From contig NZ_RJLQ01000012.1 in the NCBI RefSeq assembly GCF_003833015.1, forward strand, positions 1-64,000: a stretch of 64,000 bases of DNA, read 5' to 3'. Positions 8,008 to 16,956 of the stretch are shown here, piece by piece. Under the pieces are notes generated by a model. That model had not been told where the DNA came from, ran no database searches, and saw nothing but the letters and a program-made list of their open reading frames with translations. Position numbers and translations under genes: made by a program. The stretch's first letter is position 1. The number at the start of each line of letters is the position of its first letter. The DNA comes from Clostridium sp. E02. Its GTDB lineage: Bacteria; Bacillota; Clostridia; Lachnospirales; Lachnospiraceae.

Positions 8008-8051
8008 GTACAGAATGAAATGGATTGTATAAAATCAATAATGAGAAAAAC

Positions 8052-8081
8052 TTGACATAGGAAAGAAGTATGCTATATAAT
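8052..8081 (+). promoter_or_regulatory. glyA promoter
   Basis: Consensus TTGACA (8052-8057), 18-bp spacer, TATAAT (8076-8081). It lies 58 bp upstream of the glyA start. No glycine riboswitch or T-box is recognisable in the leader. Confidence 0.82.
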
Positions 8082-8138
8082 CTAGCAAAATGGAAAAAAT
8101 AATGAGGTACAAAAATTAGGAAAAGCGAGGAAATGGAC

Positions 8139-9383
8139 ATGGTAAATGAGGTAATGGAGTTTATCACTGGTTTTGATCAGGAAGTTGGAGAGGCCATTGA
8201 AAAAGAATGTGCACGTCAAAGAAATAATCTGGAACTGATCGCATCAGAAAACATTGTTTCAGAACCAGTCATGATGGCTATGGGCACGGTTCTTACCAAT
8301 AAGTATGCGGAAGGGTATCCAGGTAAGCGCTATTATGGCGGTTGCGAAGATGTGGACATTGTAGAAACAATTGCCATAGATCGTGCCAAGAAATTATTTG
8401 GCTGTGATTATGTAAATGTTCAGCCTCATTCTGGAGCTCAGGCGAATATGGCCGTATTTATTGCTATGTTAAAACCTGGAGATACCGTGATGGGAATGAA
8501 TCTCGATCATGGTGGTCATTTAACCCATGGAAGTCCTGTTAACTTTTCCGGTATGTACTTCAATATCGTACCTTACGGTGTGAACGATGAGGGATACTTA
8601 GATTATGATGAGATGGAACGCCTTGCAATGGAGCATAAGCCGAAACTGATCGTTGCAGGTGCCAGTGCTTATGGAAGAGCCATAGATTTTAAACGATTCA
8701 GAGAAGTCGCTGACAAAGCAGGCGCATATCTGATGGTAGATATGGCACATATTGCAGGTCTCGTTGCAGCCGGGCTTCATGAAAGCCCGATTCCTTATGC
8801 AGATGTCGTGACTACTACCACTCACAAGACCCTAAGAGGTCCCAGAGGAGGTATGATATTAGCAAATCAGGAAGCAGCAGATAAGTTTAATTTTAATAAA
8901 GCAATATTCCCAGGAACCCAGGGAGGCCCCCTGGAACATGTGATTGCAGGAAAGGCAGTCTGCTTAGGGGAAGCTTTAAAGCCAGAATTTAAGGCTTATC
9001 AGGAACAGGTAGTTAAAAATGCAAAAGCACTTGCCAAGGCATTGATCAAGCAGGGATTTCATATTTTAACAGGTGGTACGGACAATCATTTGATGTTAAT
9101 TGATTTAAAAGGGCTGGAAGTTACAGGAAAAGAGCTTCAAAACCGATGCGATGAAGTCTTTATTACACTAAATAAAAATGCAGTACCAAATGATCCGAGA
9201 AGTCCTTTTGTTACTTCTGGAGTCCGGATCGGAACGCCTGCCATTACTTCTAGAGGCTTAAAGGAAGAGGATATGGAAAAGATTGCAGAGTGCATCTGGT
9301 TGACTGCCGTTGACTTTGAGAACAAAGCAGATTCTATAAGAAGTGAAGTAACAAAAATTTGCAATAAATATCCGTTGTATTAG
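8139..9383 (+). CDS. glyA: Serine hydroxymethyltransferase
   Basis: About 414 residues, typical length. The PLP lysine is Lys230 in [13 protein letters not shown], and the N-terminus has the conserved [13 protein letters not shown] and [13 protein letters not shown] blocks. It interconverts serine and glycine while charging tetrahydrofolate, the main one-carbon source. ATG 8139 is 8 nt after GAGG; ATG 8133 is only 2 nt from it and less likely. Monocistronic, between its own strong promoter and terminator. Confidence 0.97.
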   Translation: MVNEVMEFITGFDQEVGEAIEKECARQRNNLELIASENIVSEPVMMAMGTVLTNKYAEGYPGKRYYGGCEDVDIVETIAIDRAKKLFGCDYVNVQPHSGAQANMAVFIAMLKPGDTVMGMNLDHGGHLTHGSPVNFSGMYFNIVPYGVNDEGYLDYDEMERLAMEHKPKLIVAGASAYGRAIDFKRFREVADKAGAYLMVDMAHIAGLVAAGLHESPIPYADVVTTTTHKTLRGPRGGMILANQEAADKFNFNKAIFPGTQGGPLEHVIAGKAVCLGEALKPEFKAYQEQVVKNAKALAKALIKQGFHILTGGTDNHLMLIDLKGLEVTGKELQNRCDEVFITLNKNAVPNDPRSPFVTSGVRIGTPAITSRGLKEEDMEKIAECIWLTAVDFENKADSIRSEVTKICNKYPLY

Positions 9384-9392
9384 AATTAATAT

Positions 9393-9435
9393 AAAAACAG
9401 CTGTATCATCTCAACGATGACACAGCTGTTTTTAT
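9393..9435. terminator. Bidirectional terminator glyA / DUF1540
   Basis: AAAACAGCTGT...ACAGCTGTTTTT with inner CATC/GATG. It has T runs on both strands, so it can end glyA and the convergent small gene. Confidence 0.88.
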
Positions 9436-9453
9436 ATTTTAGCTCTGTAAAAA

Positions 9454-9624
9454 TTATGCCTGATTTCGGAAAGATTCACAGTCTGTACACTCTTTTTTTG
9501 TCGGATTCTGTTCGTGTGTGCCGACCATAATCTTGTCTAAAGTACAATAATTTTCACTTTTTGCATGATGCGAGCAGTTGTTAATGGAACATTGAATGCA
9601 TTCGTTTTTTCCGTTTACTAACAT
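9454..9624 (-). CDS. DUF1540 cysteine-rich mini-protein
   Basis: A 56-residue protein starting MLVNGKNECIQC. Seven cysteines plus paired His (CSHH) are arranged as in the DUF1540 family of small clostridial proteins, probably metal-binding; several members are made during sporulation. The start has AAGGAGG 8-10 nt upstream. It lies about 100 bp downstream of the cell-wall-binding protein gene on the same strand. The family assignment is by pattern and the function is unknown. Confidence 0.82.
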   Translation of the reverse strand: MLVNGKNECIQCSINNCSHHAKSENYCTLDKIMVGTHEQNPTKKECTDCESFRNQA

Positions 9625-9723
9625 AGATAAACCCTCCTTAGTTGATTGGCTCCTCTATTATTGTTAGCATACATGGATCGAATTATTATGGGAATATTAT
9701 CTTTTTTTAATTAATAATAATCA

Positions 9724-11154
9724 TTAAAACTTTTCATAACTGGAATCAATGATAATGCCATTTTTGTCGGTAATATAGTATTTATCATCGCCATCTTTGA
9801 CATTCTTTCTGTTTTTTACGATTTTACCAGAAGTTTTAATTAAATAATCGTTTCCATTGTAATTTACGACCCTGTACCTTTCGTAACGATCAGCTTCTAG
9901 CATACGACCGTGAATATAGATCCGATCATCGTTGATTTTATTATATCCGGCACCTTTGTAGCTGCCAGCTCGACGGAAGTTATAAGTGTATTTTTCACCA
10001 TCGATTTTAAGGGTAGTTCTTCCAGTTTCCATGGCACCTTCTTTTGGAGAATTTCCAAAGTAAAATACCATACAATCTTCATCGGCTTCTGGAAGATCAT
10101 CCTCTGACTCAATTTCTTCATAGGAAATAATCCTTCTATCGCTATCGAAGTTAAGTTTATAGAGTCCGTGAAGCATTTCTCCATATTCGTTAAAGCCATA
10201 TTTTATGCCATTGATGGATTTGATCTGGCTGGTGACTAGGTCTCCACTGTTGTCAGAATAGAACCAGTATTCAGTTCCATCGTCATAGCCTTCTTCATCA
10301 ATCTCCTCACTGGGAACTGTTTTAAACCAGCCTTTGGCAAGCCAGCACTGAGACGGTAGATTATAGTACTGGTTGGGAGAACTTGCAGTGGAAGCCGTTG
10401 AGGTAGTTCCAGATGGAATTTCATACCATTCTGATTCAGCGGCACCGTATTCATTGAACCGATATTTTTTGCCATTGATGGTCTTTTTCGCATCTTCCAT
10501 TTTCTTCCCATTGGATTTAAAATAGAACCAGTAAGCCCCATCAAAATTATAGGTGTCATTCTCGTCATCTTCCACTTTAAGGTGCTTCCAGCCCTTAGAC
10601 TGCGCTCCATCATCGGAATTGCCACAGTAGTATACGCCATCTTTCCAGGCATCCTCACCGGTAATTCGGGTTGATTCTCCATCTACCCAGCCATACAACA
10701 TACGCCCTTCTGAATCAAAGGCATAATCATAGGAGGTACCCGTTGAAATCGGTATAGAACGGAAGGAAGTTCTGCCGGAATTAGGAGATTTATAGGCTTT
10801 GCCGTTCCCACCAAAGTAATACCAATAGGTATACGGTGAGTCTTCATCCTCATAGTCAGATGGAATGGATCTCCATTCATTGGTAACCATAGCACCTGCG
10901 GAATTCACATAATAGTAACTATCATCATATTCGATGATCCGACTGGTTGCAAGTTCTCCATCTGAATCCAGATAAAACCAACTGTTTCCCGATTTCCTCC
11001 AGGACTGTGTGGTTAAATCCCCATAATTATCGTAGTATACCCAGGAATTATTTTCCTGTGCCCAGCCTGGCGCTGCCAACGATGTCATAGAAGCACCTAT
11101 GGTAAAAAGCGCAGCAGCGCAAGGGATGATCCATTTCATTTTCTGTTTTTTCAT
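9724..11154 (-). CDS. Secreted cell-wall-binding-repeat protein
   Basis: 476 residues with a clear signal peptide (MKKQKMKWIIPCAAALF..., cleavage after SLA or SLAAP near residue 28). The rest is built of choline/glucan-binding-type repeats of about 20 residues (W-Y-Y-D-x-x-G-x-L pattern, e.g. NSWFYLDSDGELAT), interspersed with longer acidic variants. No catalytic domain is present, so it is likely a surface-attached binding or structural protein. Repeats are diverged, not identical. Its upstream region holds a promoter with a tandem direct repeat, suggesting activator control. Confidence 0.84.
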   Translation of the reverse strand: MKKQKMKWIIPCAAALFTIGASMTSLAAPGWAQENNSWVYYDNYGDLTTQSWRKSGNSWFYLDSDGELATSRIIEYDDSYYYVNSAGAMVTNEWRSIPSDYEDEDSPYTYWYYFGGNGKAYKSPNSGRTSFRSIPISTGTSYDYAFDSEGRMLYGWVDGESTRITGEDAWKDGVYYCGNSDDGAQSKGWKHLKVEDDENDTYNFDGAYWFYFKSNGKKMEDAKKTINGKKYRFNEYGAAESEWYEIPSGTTSTASTASSPNQYYNLPSQCWLAKGWFKTVPSEEIDEEGYDDGTEYWFYSDNSGDLVTSQIKSINGIKYGFNEYGEMLHGLYKLNFDSDRRIISYEEIESEDDLPEADEDCMVFYFGNSPKEGAMETGRTTLKIDGEKYTYNFRRAGSYKGAGYNKINDDRIYIHGRMLEADRYERYRVVNYNGNDYLIKTSGKIVKNRKNVKDGDDKYYITDKNGIIIDSSYEKF

Positions 11155-11219
11155 ATACAGTCTCCTTTCATAACGCCCTCATGTTTCCTTCAGTCAGTGT
11201 TACCTGCTGATGTCTCGAC

Positions 11220-11248
11220 TTTAAACCATGGAGTAGATCCAGGGTCAA
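11220..11248 (-). promoter_or_regulatory. Promoter of the cell-wall-binding gene
   Basis: On the minus strand, TTGACC (11243-11248), 17-bp spacer, TTTAAA (11220-11225), 66 bp before the start codon. The non-ideal -10 and the direct repeat just upstream suggest activation. Confidence 0.55.
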
Positions 11249-11260
11249 GGGAAGTTAAAA

Positions 11261-11280
11261 ATGCGTAAGAATGCGTAAGA
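11261..11280 (-). repeat. Tandem 10-bp direct repeat upstream of -35
   Basis: ATGCGTAAGA is repeated exactly twice (TCTTACGCAT on the minus strand), 12 bp upstream of the -35 hexamer. A palindrome TTCTTAAGAA follows at 11291-11300. One-turn spacing is typical of OmpR/PhoB-class response-regulator sites; the protein is unknown. Confidence 0.6.
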
Positions 11281-11347
11281 AATACTGCATTTCTTAAGAA
11301 TTATGTAATGAAATAATCCGTATTTCGAATCATAATAGAATAAAATC

Positions 11348-11417
11348 AAAAAAAAAGAGACAGGTTTTTTCCTATCTCTTATGCACTTATTATAGCACAA
11401 AAATAATATTTTTTCAA
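11348..11417 (-). promoter_or_regulatory. Promoter running straight into a terminator
   Basis: Minus-strand TTGAAA (11412-11417), 17-bp spacer, TATAAT (11389-11394). Predicted +1 near 11382 is followed within a few bases by the hairpin AAGAGATAGG/CCTGTCTCTT (11355-11380) and nine T residues (11348-11356). It would yield an RNA of about 35 nt, or attenuate transcription toward the cell-wall-binding gene. Confidence 0.55.
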
Positions 11418-11478
11418 GTCTTGTAATGATAGGATAACAAGCGTAGACTTAGGATCTATCAGAGAAAGGAGTGAGTGT

Positions 11479-11958
11479 ATGGATTATAAAAATTGGTTGG
11501 TGTCGTTTGATGAGAGCCGTCAGCTTGTTACTTTAAGTGACCTCAATGAATATTCAAAAAAATTTGGATTGGTATTAACGCAGGAAGAGTCAGCACTTCT
11601 ATTAAGAGAGAGGACAGAGGCTTTAAAACAACAGCAGCGTGTGGAATTTGGAGATGGAATTCTTCCAAAACTGATTGTAGCATTCTGTGATTCTCCTTAT
11701 CTATATCAGGATAATTATGTGGATACTTTGGGACGTCTACAGGAGATATTTTACTACTATAAAAATGAATTTATGGATGAAATTACAGATGATGAATTGA
11801 TTGAACGGATGAAAATGTTGTACGATGGAATCGGTCAGGGAAGTCTTGACTATATGGAGGAGACAGGGTTAGAAGGGCTTGCAAGGAGATCCCGTTTTGG
11901 ACATGGGCAATATGAGGAAAAAGTTGAAGGTGGTGATGGGGATGAAGATGGATATTAA
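11479..11958 (+). CDS. Uncharacterised protein, DUF6323-like
   Basis: 159 residues, soluble and acidic, mainly helical, ending in a Gly/Asp/Glu-rich tail. It resembles the DUF6323 family of Lachnospiraceae, which I recall always being paired with the next gene. No catalytic motif or signal peptide is visible. AGAAAGGAG is well spaced before ATG. It overlaps the next gene by 17 nt, so the two are translated together. Confidence 0.68.
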   Translation: MDYKNWLVSFDESRQLVTLSDLNEYSKKFGLVLTQEESALLLRERTEALKQQQRVEFGDGILPKLIVAFCDSPYLYQDNYVDTLGRLQEIFYYYKNEFMDEITDDELIERMKMLYDGIGQGSLDYMEETGLEGLARRSRFGHGQYEEKVEGGDGDEDGY

Positions 11959-12793
11959 GATGGAAGAGTTGATACAGATTGTTGCGTATTTAACTGATAA
12001 GTATACAAGCAAAGAAAGTACATCCATCACCTATGAGAGGGCGAGTCAACTAATGGAAGCCGTTTTATATTGCATCCATGAATATGAGCAGCAGGAGTGC
12101 CATAAGGAACAACTTTTTAAGGAAGGCTGCCTGAATGGGAGAATGGTATATGACCGGGGATATGAACTGGTGCTTGAAAAAATGAGGGAGGCAAAGGACC
12201 GGTATAACCAAATCATAACAGAGTTCAGTTCTTATGGAAACAGATGTTATTATGATACGTTTGCGATTGGGATTCCTTCTTTCTTCCTTTCTTATGATCC
12301 TCGATTTGAACCTCAAAATCATATTCTTACCTTAGATTATCCGGTTCTAAAATCAGTGGATGAATTCTGCGGAGTGGATGCAGTCGACCTCTATATTAAG
12401 AATATTGGTCTTGAGCAGTTATTTCTTGGAAAATTGCCAGATGAATTTATACAGCATGTGCTAAGGGCCTGTTATCCGGATTATGAAGAACTTTTTTTCA
12501 ATCTTACAGGAATTGTGTTCAGGAATCTGCTGGGCTGTCGGATCGCTGGTAAGAACGCCGATATCCGCAGATATACGCATCTTGAAATAGAACGGTTAAA
12601 GGATTTTGTAAATCACAATACGGTAGATTCATTGGAGATGAACCTTTGTTTTTTTACCGATCAACTGATGGACATTGGCTTCAATGGAGATTCTAAATTA
12701 GCAGAGTATTTAAAGGCTGATTTGCATAATTTTAGCTTTGAACTAAAAAATGCAGGGGAGAATGGATGTCTTAATGTCCTGCTTGCTCTATGA
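11942..12793 (+). CDS. Uncharacterised protein, DUF6179-like
   Basis: About 283 residues, soluble, largely helical, without signal peptide or membrane segment. It resembles the DUF6179 family. The start is uncertain: ATG codons lie at 11936, 11942, 11948 and 11960. ATG 11942 is favoured because AAGGTGG is 8 nt upstream within the previous gene. It converges with the response-regulator gene at 12803 with only 9 nt between stops and no clear terminator. Role unknown; pairing suggests a complex with the product of 11479. Confidence 0.66.
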   Translation: MKMDIKMEELIQIVAYLTDKYTSKESTSITYERASQLMEAVLYCIHEYEQQECHKEQLFKEGCLNGRMVYDRGYELVLEKMREAKDRYNQIITEFSSYGNRCYYDTFAIGIPSFFLSYDPRFEPQNHILTLDYPVLKSVDEFCGVDAVDLYIKNIGLEQLFLGKLPDEFIQHVLRACYPDYEELFFNLTGIVFRNLLGCRIAGKNADIRRYTHLEIERLKDFVNHNTVDSLEMNLCFFTDQLMDIGFNGDSKLAEYLKADLHNFSFELKNAGENGCLNVLLAL

Positions 12794-12802
12794 CTGGAGG
12801 GA

Positions 12803-13594
12803 TCAGAAAGAGGGGGGATCAAGAGACTCATTTTTGGGGATTTGGTTTCGAAATTCACTTGGTTGAATTCCCGTATAGGTTTTAAAAACCCGGCTGAAAT
12901 AAAATCCGTCTTTGTATCCAACCAGTTCTCCAATCATATGGATTTCAAGTTCCGGCTTGTTTAATAGAAGTCGTTTTGCCTCATTCAGACGCAATTTTGT
13001 TAAATACTTGAGTGGAGATTCTCCCGTATTTTTTTTGAATATTTTACCCAGATATTCCGGAGTAAATCCAAACTTATCCGCCAGCTCCTGAAAGGAAATA
13101 TCCTGTTTATAATTTTCCTTCAGATAGGTTTCAAACAGGTTGTAGATGGACTTCTGGTCTAGTTTGCTGTTGCTTGAGCAATATGAGTCTAAATTGCGAT
13201 ATTCAGAGCCCATGGCTATCATGATTTTAGATAAGGATTCCAAAAGGGATTCTAAAGTCACTGGTTTAAGCAAGTAATCAGAAACTCCATAGTGGAGCGC
13301 TGACTGCGCATAGGAGAAATCACTGTATCCGCTTAAAATAATGATTTTAGTACTGGGATGGTTTTTTTGAAGATAATGGGCGAGTTTTAGTCCATCGAAT
13401 TGAGGCATACGGATGTCCGTAATGACCAGATCAGGGAAGTGTTCTTTCACAAGAACGAGGGCATCCATTCCGTTTGAAGCTTCCCCTGCCAGGGAAAAAG
13501 GCAGGTTTAATGATGTTATTTTTTTAACCAGATTTTGTCGAATCAAAGATTCATCTTCCACTACGATATAGTTATAATTTGAGATGTTGTTCAT
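12803..13594 (-). CDS. YesN-like response regulator (REC-AraC)
   Basis: About 263 residues. The receiver domain (1-125) has the acidic pair VEDES, phosphoacceptor Asp60 in VITDIRMP and Lys in LLKPVT. A linker leads to an AraC-type double HTH (about 160-255; FTPEYLGKIFKKNTGESP, then GYKDGFYFSRVFKTYTG). It acts with the overlapping histidine kinase and very likely activates the divergent sugar ABC/glycosidase operon. ATG 13594 has GGGAGG 6-7 nt upstream; ATG 13597 immediately precedes it. The gene overlaps the kinase 3' end by about 23 nt. Confidence 0.9.
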   Translation of the reverse strand: MNNISNYNYIVVEDESLIRQNLVKKITSLNLPFSLAGEASNGMDALVLVKEHFPDLVITDIRMPQFDGLKLAHYLQKNHPSTKIIILSGYSDFSYAQSALHYGVSDYLLKPVTLESLLESLSKIMIAMGSEYRNLDSYCSSNSKLDQKSIYNLFETYLKENYKQDISFQELADKFGFTPEYLGKIFKKNTGESPLKYLTKLRLNEAKRLLLNKPELEIHMIGELVGYKDGFYFSRVFKTYTGIQPSEFRNQIPKNESLDPPSF

Positions 13595-15449
13595 CATATT
13601 CCTCCCTTGAGCGGTATAAGGGACCGCCTAGAATAAAAATTGTTTTCCCAGGCTTAAGCTGATCAATGGAAAACACTGCTTTGTCTCCATAGAGCAATTT
13701 GAGCCGCAGATAAACATTTTTCAGTCCGAGTCCACCAATTTCCATGGACTTTAATTCTTCTTTGAGATCTAAATTTTGGTATTGGTCTAATAGTTCATTT
13801 TTTCTTTCCTCATTTAAAGTTCCACCGTTATCTTCAATTCTTATAATCCAGGATTCCCCCTCTATGGTAGAGGTAAGATGAAGCCTCCAGGGGGGCGGAA
13901 TCTGAAAGGCATATTTAAAAGCATTCTCCACAATTGGTTGTGTGATTAGTTTGGGGATGTAAAGTTTTTTGGATTCTTCTGTCATTTCAAACGTATAATC
14001 AAGTTCCTCAATGAACCGAAGTTGCATGCACTCTAAGTATCGGCGCGTGTAAAAAAATTCTTCTTCTATGGGGACAAATATCTCCTTGGAAGCTGATATG
14101 TATCGAAAGTAATCACAGAGAGCCAGGCACATGTGACTGATGTCATCGTTCATGCCTTCCTCTGCCATCACGCTCATATTGGTAAGGCAGTTATAAAGAA
14201 AATGCGGATTGACCAGTGACTGTGTGGCTTGGAGCTTGGCTCGGGTTTCTTCGGTGCGGGAGAGCAAGGCTTCCTGGGTAGTGAACCGTAGTTTTTCATA
14301 CATCATACGGATGGATTCACAGAGCTGGGAGACTTCTTTAATCTGGCTGTCTGCGGAAGTGAGATTTACTTTTGTTTCGTCAAGAACCCGGTTGATGGTG
14401 ATCTTATTGGCAGCATTTGTTAACTTTTGAAGTGGAGCTGTAAGTTTTTTTGATATGGTAAAACAGATAAGCAGAGTAAGTAAGATAGACAGGCTTCCAA
14501 TAAGCAAAAAAATCAGCCGTAAGTTCTGCAATTGTTTGTAAACCGCTGCTTTTGGCCTTACCATAATAACGGTCCAATCATAGGCTCTAATGCTCTGCCA
14601 GGTAAGCAGATAAGAGATTCTCTCGCTGGTTTGCAACAGGCGGGAAGTCTGCTCTGGAAGTCCAGTACTTTGAACTTTTTTAAAAAAATCTGTCTCTGGT
14701 GCCGGTGAGTTATAAGGATAAACCAGTTCTTGTCTCGAATTATAGATATAAATGGTGCTGTCTGGATTCTGGTTCTCTAACTGGGAGGCAAGAGAAAAGA
14801 TTTTTCCACAGTCGTAAACCACTTCTGCAATGCCCTCTGGTTTACCAGAAGAATCCAAAAAAAGACGGACAAGAGAGATGAATTTCTGGGACTCCTGGTT
14901 CTCGCCCTTGGCTGGAAGGTCTTTGTTTACAATGGGAGGGGTAATGAATTTATAACCGTTTAAGAGCATGGTATCTTGATACCATGTTTTCTTTTCTAGA
15001 TTCACAGAAGTAGTCCTCTGTGTGTATCCGGACTCCACACAGGAGCCGTCTAAGGTATATAGATTGATGGAAGCCGCACTTTGATAAGCGCCGATCATAG
15101 CCGTGATGACGTCTTGTATGGCTTTTACATGATCATGAGAGGCTACCATCTCTCTTGGAGTGATGTATCTTTTTTGGGAAAGTTCAGAAAATTCCCTAAA
15201 ATTTGTTTTAATGGCATTGGAATAAACAAGGTTCATGGATATGGTAGAGAGATTGTCTAGTTGAAGTTCAACCGAGTTTTTTACAGAAGCGCACATATTA
15301 TTCAAATCTTTCGCAGCTTCCTCCCGTGCATTTTTTTGGTAGTGATCATAGGTAAAAAGAAAAAAAACACTCATAAGGCAGAGGATTAAAAACCCGTAAA
15401 TCACGAAAAGATATATGTGTTGAGAATAACGCTTCATCCTTTTTTTCAT
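13572..15449 (-). CDS. YesM-like sensor histidine kinase
   Basis: About 625 residues. TM1 (about 13-35), an extracellular dCache-like sensor (about 40-295), TM2 (about 298-320), HAMP (about 322-375), then a His_kinase domain with His416 in NPHFLYN and an HATPase with EDNGG and GGLGLKN. This LytS/YesM class senses extracellular sugars and phosphorylates the REC-AraC partner. Start 15449 is set by GGAGGGTGA upstream. Own promoter at 15474. Confidence 0.91.
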   Translation of the reverse strand: MKKRMKRYSQHIYLFVIYGFLILCLMSVFFLFTYDHYQKNAREEAAKDLNNMCASVKNSVELQLDNLSTISMNLVYSNAIKTNFREFSELSQKRYITPREMVASHDHVKAIQDVITAMIGAYQSAASINLYTLDGSCVESGYTQRTTSVNLEKKTWYQDTMLLNGYKFITPPIVNKDLPAKGENQESQKFISLVRLFLDSSGKPEGIAEVVYDCGKIFSLASQLENQNPDSTIYIYNSRQELVYPYNSPAPETDFFKKVQSTGLPEQTSRLLQTSERISYLLTWQSIRAYDWTVIMVRPKAAVYKQLQNLRLIFLLIGSLSILLTLLICFTISKKLTAPLQKLTNAANKITINRVLDETKVNLTSADSQIKEVSQLCESIRMMYEKLRFTTQEALLSRTEETRAKLQATQSLVNPHFLYNCLTNMSVMAEEGMNDDISHMCLALCDYFRYISASKEIFVPIEEEFFYTRRYLECMQLRFIEELDYTFEMTEESKKLYIPKLITQPIVENAFKYAFQIPPPWRLHLTSTIEGESWIIRIEDNGGTLNEERKNELLDQYQNLDLKEELKSMEIGGLGLKNVYLRLKLLYGDKAVFSIDQLKPGKTIFILGGPLYRSREEYDEQHLKL

Positions 15450-15473
15450 GGATGTCACCCTCCTATGCAGTGT

Positions 15474-15502
15474 ATTATACAAAACAGTTCAAAAAAATGC
15501 AA
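15474..15502 (-). promoter_or_regulatory. Promoter of the two-component operon
   Basis: Minus strand: TTGCAT (15497-15502), 17-bp spacer, TATAAT (15474-15479), about 25 bp from the kinase start. The divergent transporter operon has only weak promoter matches in the same gap, as expected if it needs an activator. Confidence 0.68.
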
Positions 15503-15633
15503 TTGTAAGTTATGAATTGTCTATTTTTCACAAGATATAATCGTGTTATGATAGTATTACTACATAATAATTACATTTTGTTCAAGAACTGGAACGTGCG
15601 ATAAATAAAAATAGCTGAAAAGGAGAACAAGGC

Positions 15634-16953
15634 ATGAAAAAGAATGGAAAGAGATTCATTGGCTGTATACTGGCAGCAGGATTGGCAATGAGTTTAGTTA
15701 CAGGTTGTGTTTCACAAAAGATGGCAGCGGGAACAGAAGAGGATAAGAAGGTGACACTGACGTTTGGCAGTCACCAGAGCGGACTTCCAACGTCTGGAAT
15801 CGTGCAGCAGATTGCCAAGGATTTTGAAGCAGAGACTGGAATTAAAATTGATTTTCAGATATCACCAGATGCGCAGTGGCGGGATTTGATCAAGGTGAAA
15901 TTAGATTCTGGAGAGGCACCTGATATTATCTGTGTGGATACTCCCATTGGTTTGGCTTCCAGCCTTCATATGGATCAGTATTGTGTGGAACTAACGAACC
16001 AGCCATGGGTAAACCGCATAGAAAAAACAACACTTGCAGCCGTAAGCGTAGAGGATAAGGTTTATGGAATCACCTTTCCGGGGGCGAAGATGTACTTCTA
16101 CTTATACAATAAGGACATTTTTAAATCCTTAGGACTTTCAATACCAACGACTTACAACGAATGGAAAGATGACTGCCAGAAAATTAAGGATGCCGGTTAT
16201 ACGCCTGTCTATGAAGCCACTACCAATGGTTGGCATCAGGTTCTTCCATTGTTTGAAACCGGAGGATTATGGCAGGAGCAGGACCCGGATATCTATCAGA
16301 AATTAAATGCAAATAAAATTGATTTAGATGAGATTCCTTCTCTCTTAACTATCTTAAAAGAACTGGATGAATGTGCGAAAGCCGGGTATTTTGGAGAGGA
16401 TTATTTAAGCAATGCATGGGAAAATTCAAAAGAAGCGATGGCAACAGAGCGCTGTGCTATGACCATTGCAGAATTGGGTATGCGCGTCCAGATTGAAAAA
16501 GAGTACCCAGAATTTAAGGCGACAGAAAAATTAGGTGCTTTTATTATGCCATGGGGAGATAACCAGATCGTTGGGGTAAATCCTGCAAGTAACGCATATT
16601 TTATTAACAAGGATTGCAAATATCCAGAGGAAGCAAAGAAGTTCTTTGAATTTTTAGCAAGACCAGAAAATTTACAAAAGAGGCTGGATGGACAGCCAGA
16701 ATTGAGTGCACTGTGCTGGCCGGAGATCAAAAGCAAATATACAAAGGAGGACCAAGATTTTTTAGATTCTTTAAAAAAAGCAAACGTGGTGCAGACATCT
16801 GTAAATTACATTGACAGTCAGTGGATGGATGTGGGGAAAGATTTAGAGGCAATGTATACGGGAGCTTCCACGCCAGAAGAGGTACTGAAAACCATAATGG
16901 ACAGACGGATAGAACAAGCGAAACTACAAAAGGATCCGGGCTGGGTGAAATAA
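15634..16953 (+). CDS. Sugar ABC transporter substrate-binding lipoprotein
   Basis: 439 residues. Lipoprotein signal peptide with lipobox LVTGC at about 21-25, then a type 1 periplasmic binding fold (TLTFGSHQSG, aromatic-rich cleft residues). It captures oligosaccharides outside the membrane and delivers them to the permeases at 16957 and 17832. AAAAGGAG lies before ATG. No ATP-binding subunit is present in the operon, so a shared MsmK-like ATPase elsewhere is expected. Confidence 0.92.
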   Translation: MKKNGKRFIGCILAAGLAMSLVTGCVSQKMAAGTEEDKKVTLTFGSHQSGLPTSGIVQQIAKDFEAETGIKIDFQISPDAQWRDLIKVKLDSGEAPDIICVDTPIGLASSLHMDQYCVELTNQPWVNRIEKTTLAAVSVEDKVYGITFPGAKMYFYLYNKDIFKSLGLSIPTTYNEWKDDCQKIKDAGYTPVYEATTNGWHQVLPLFETGGLWQEQDPDIYQKLNANKIDLDEIPSLLTILKELDECAKAGYFGEDYLSNAWENSKEAMATERCAMTIAELGMRVQIEKEYPEFKATEKLGAFIMPWGDNQIVGVNPASNAYFINKDCKYPEEAKKFFEFLARPENLQKRLDGQPELSALCWPEIKSKYTKEDQDFLDSLKKANVVQTSVNYIDSQWMDVGKDLEAMYTGASTPEEVLKTIMDRRIEQAKLQKDPGWVK

Positions 16954-16956
16954 ATT

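Noticed and set aside
9897-10682. Long open frames inside the cell-wall-binding gene on the same strand
   Set aside because: They arise from the repeated, biased codons of the real gene, have no ribosome site and give low-complexity protein.
15500-15634. Consensus sigma-A promoter for the sugar ABC operon
   Set aside because: TATAAT at about 15536 lacks a -35 at proper spacing, and TATGAT nearby has only TTTTCA at 16 bp; left unannotated as probably activator-dependent.
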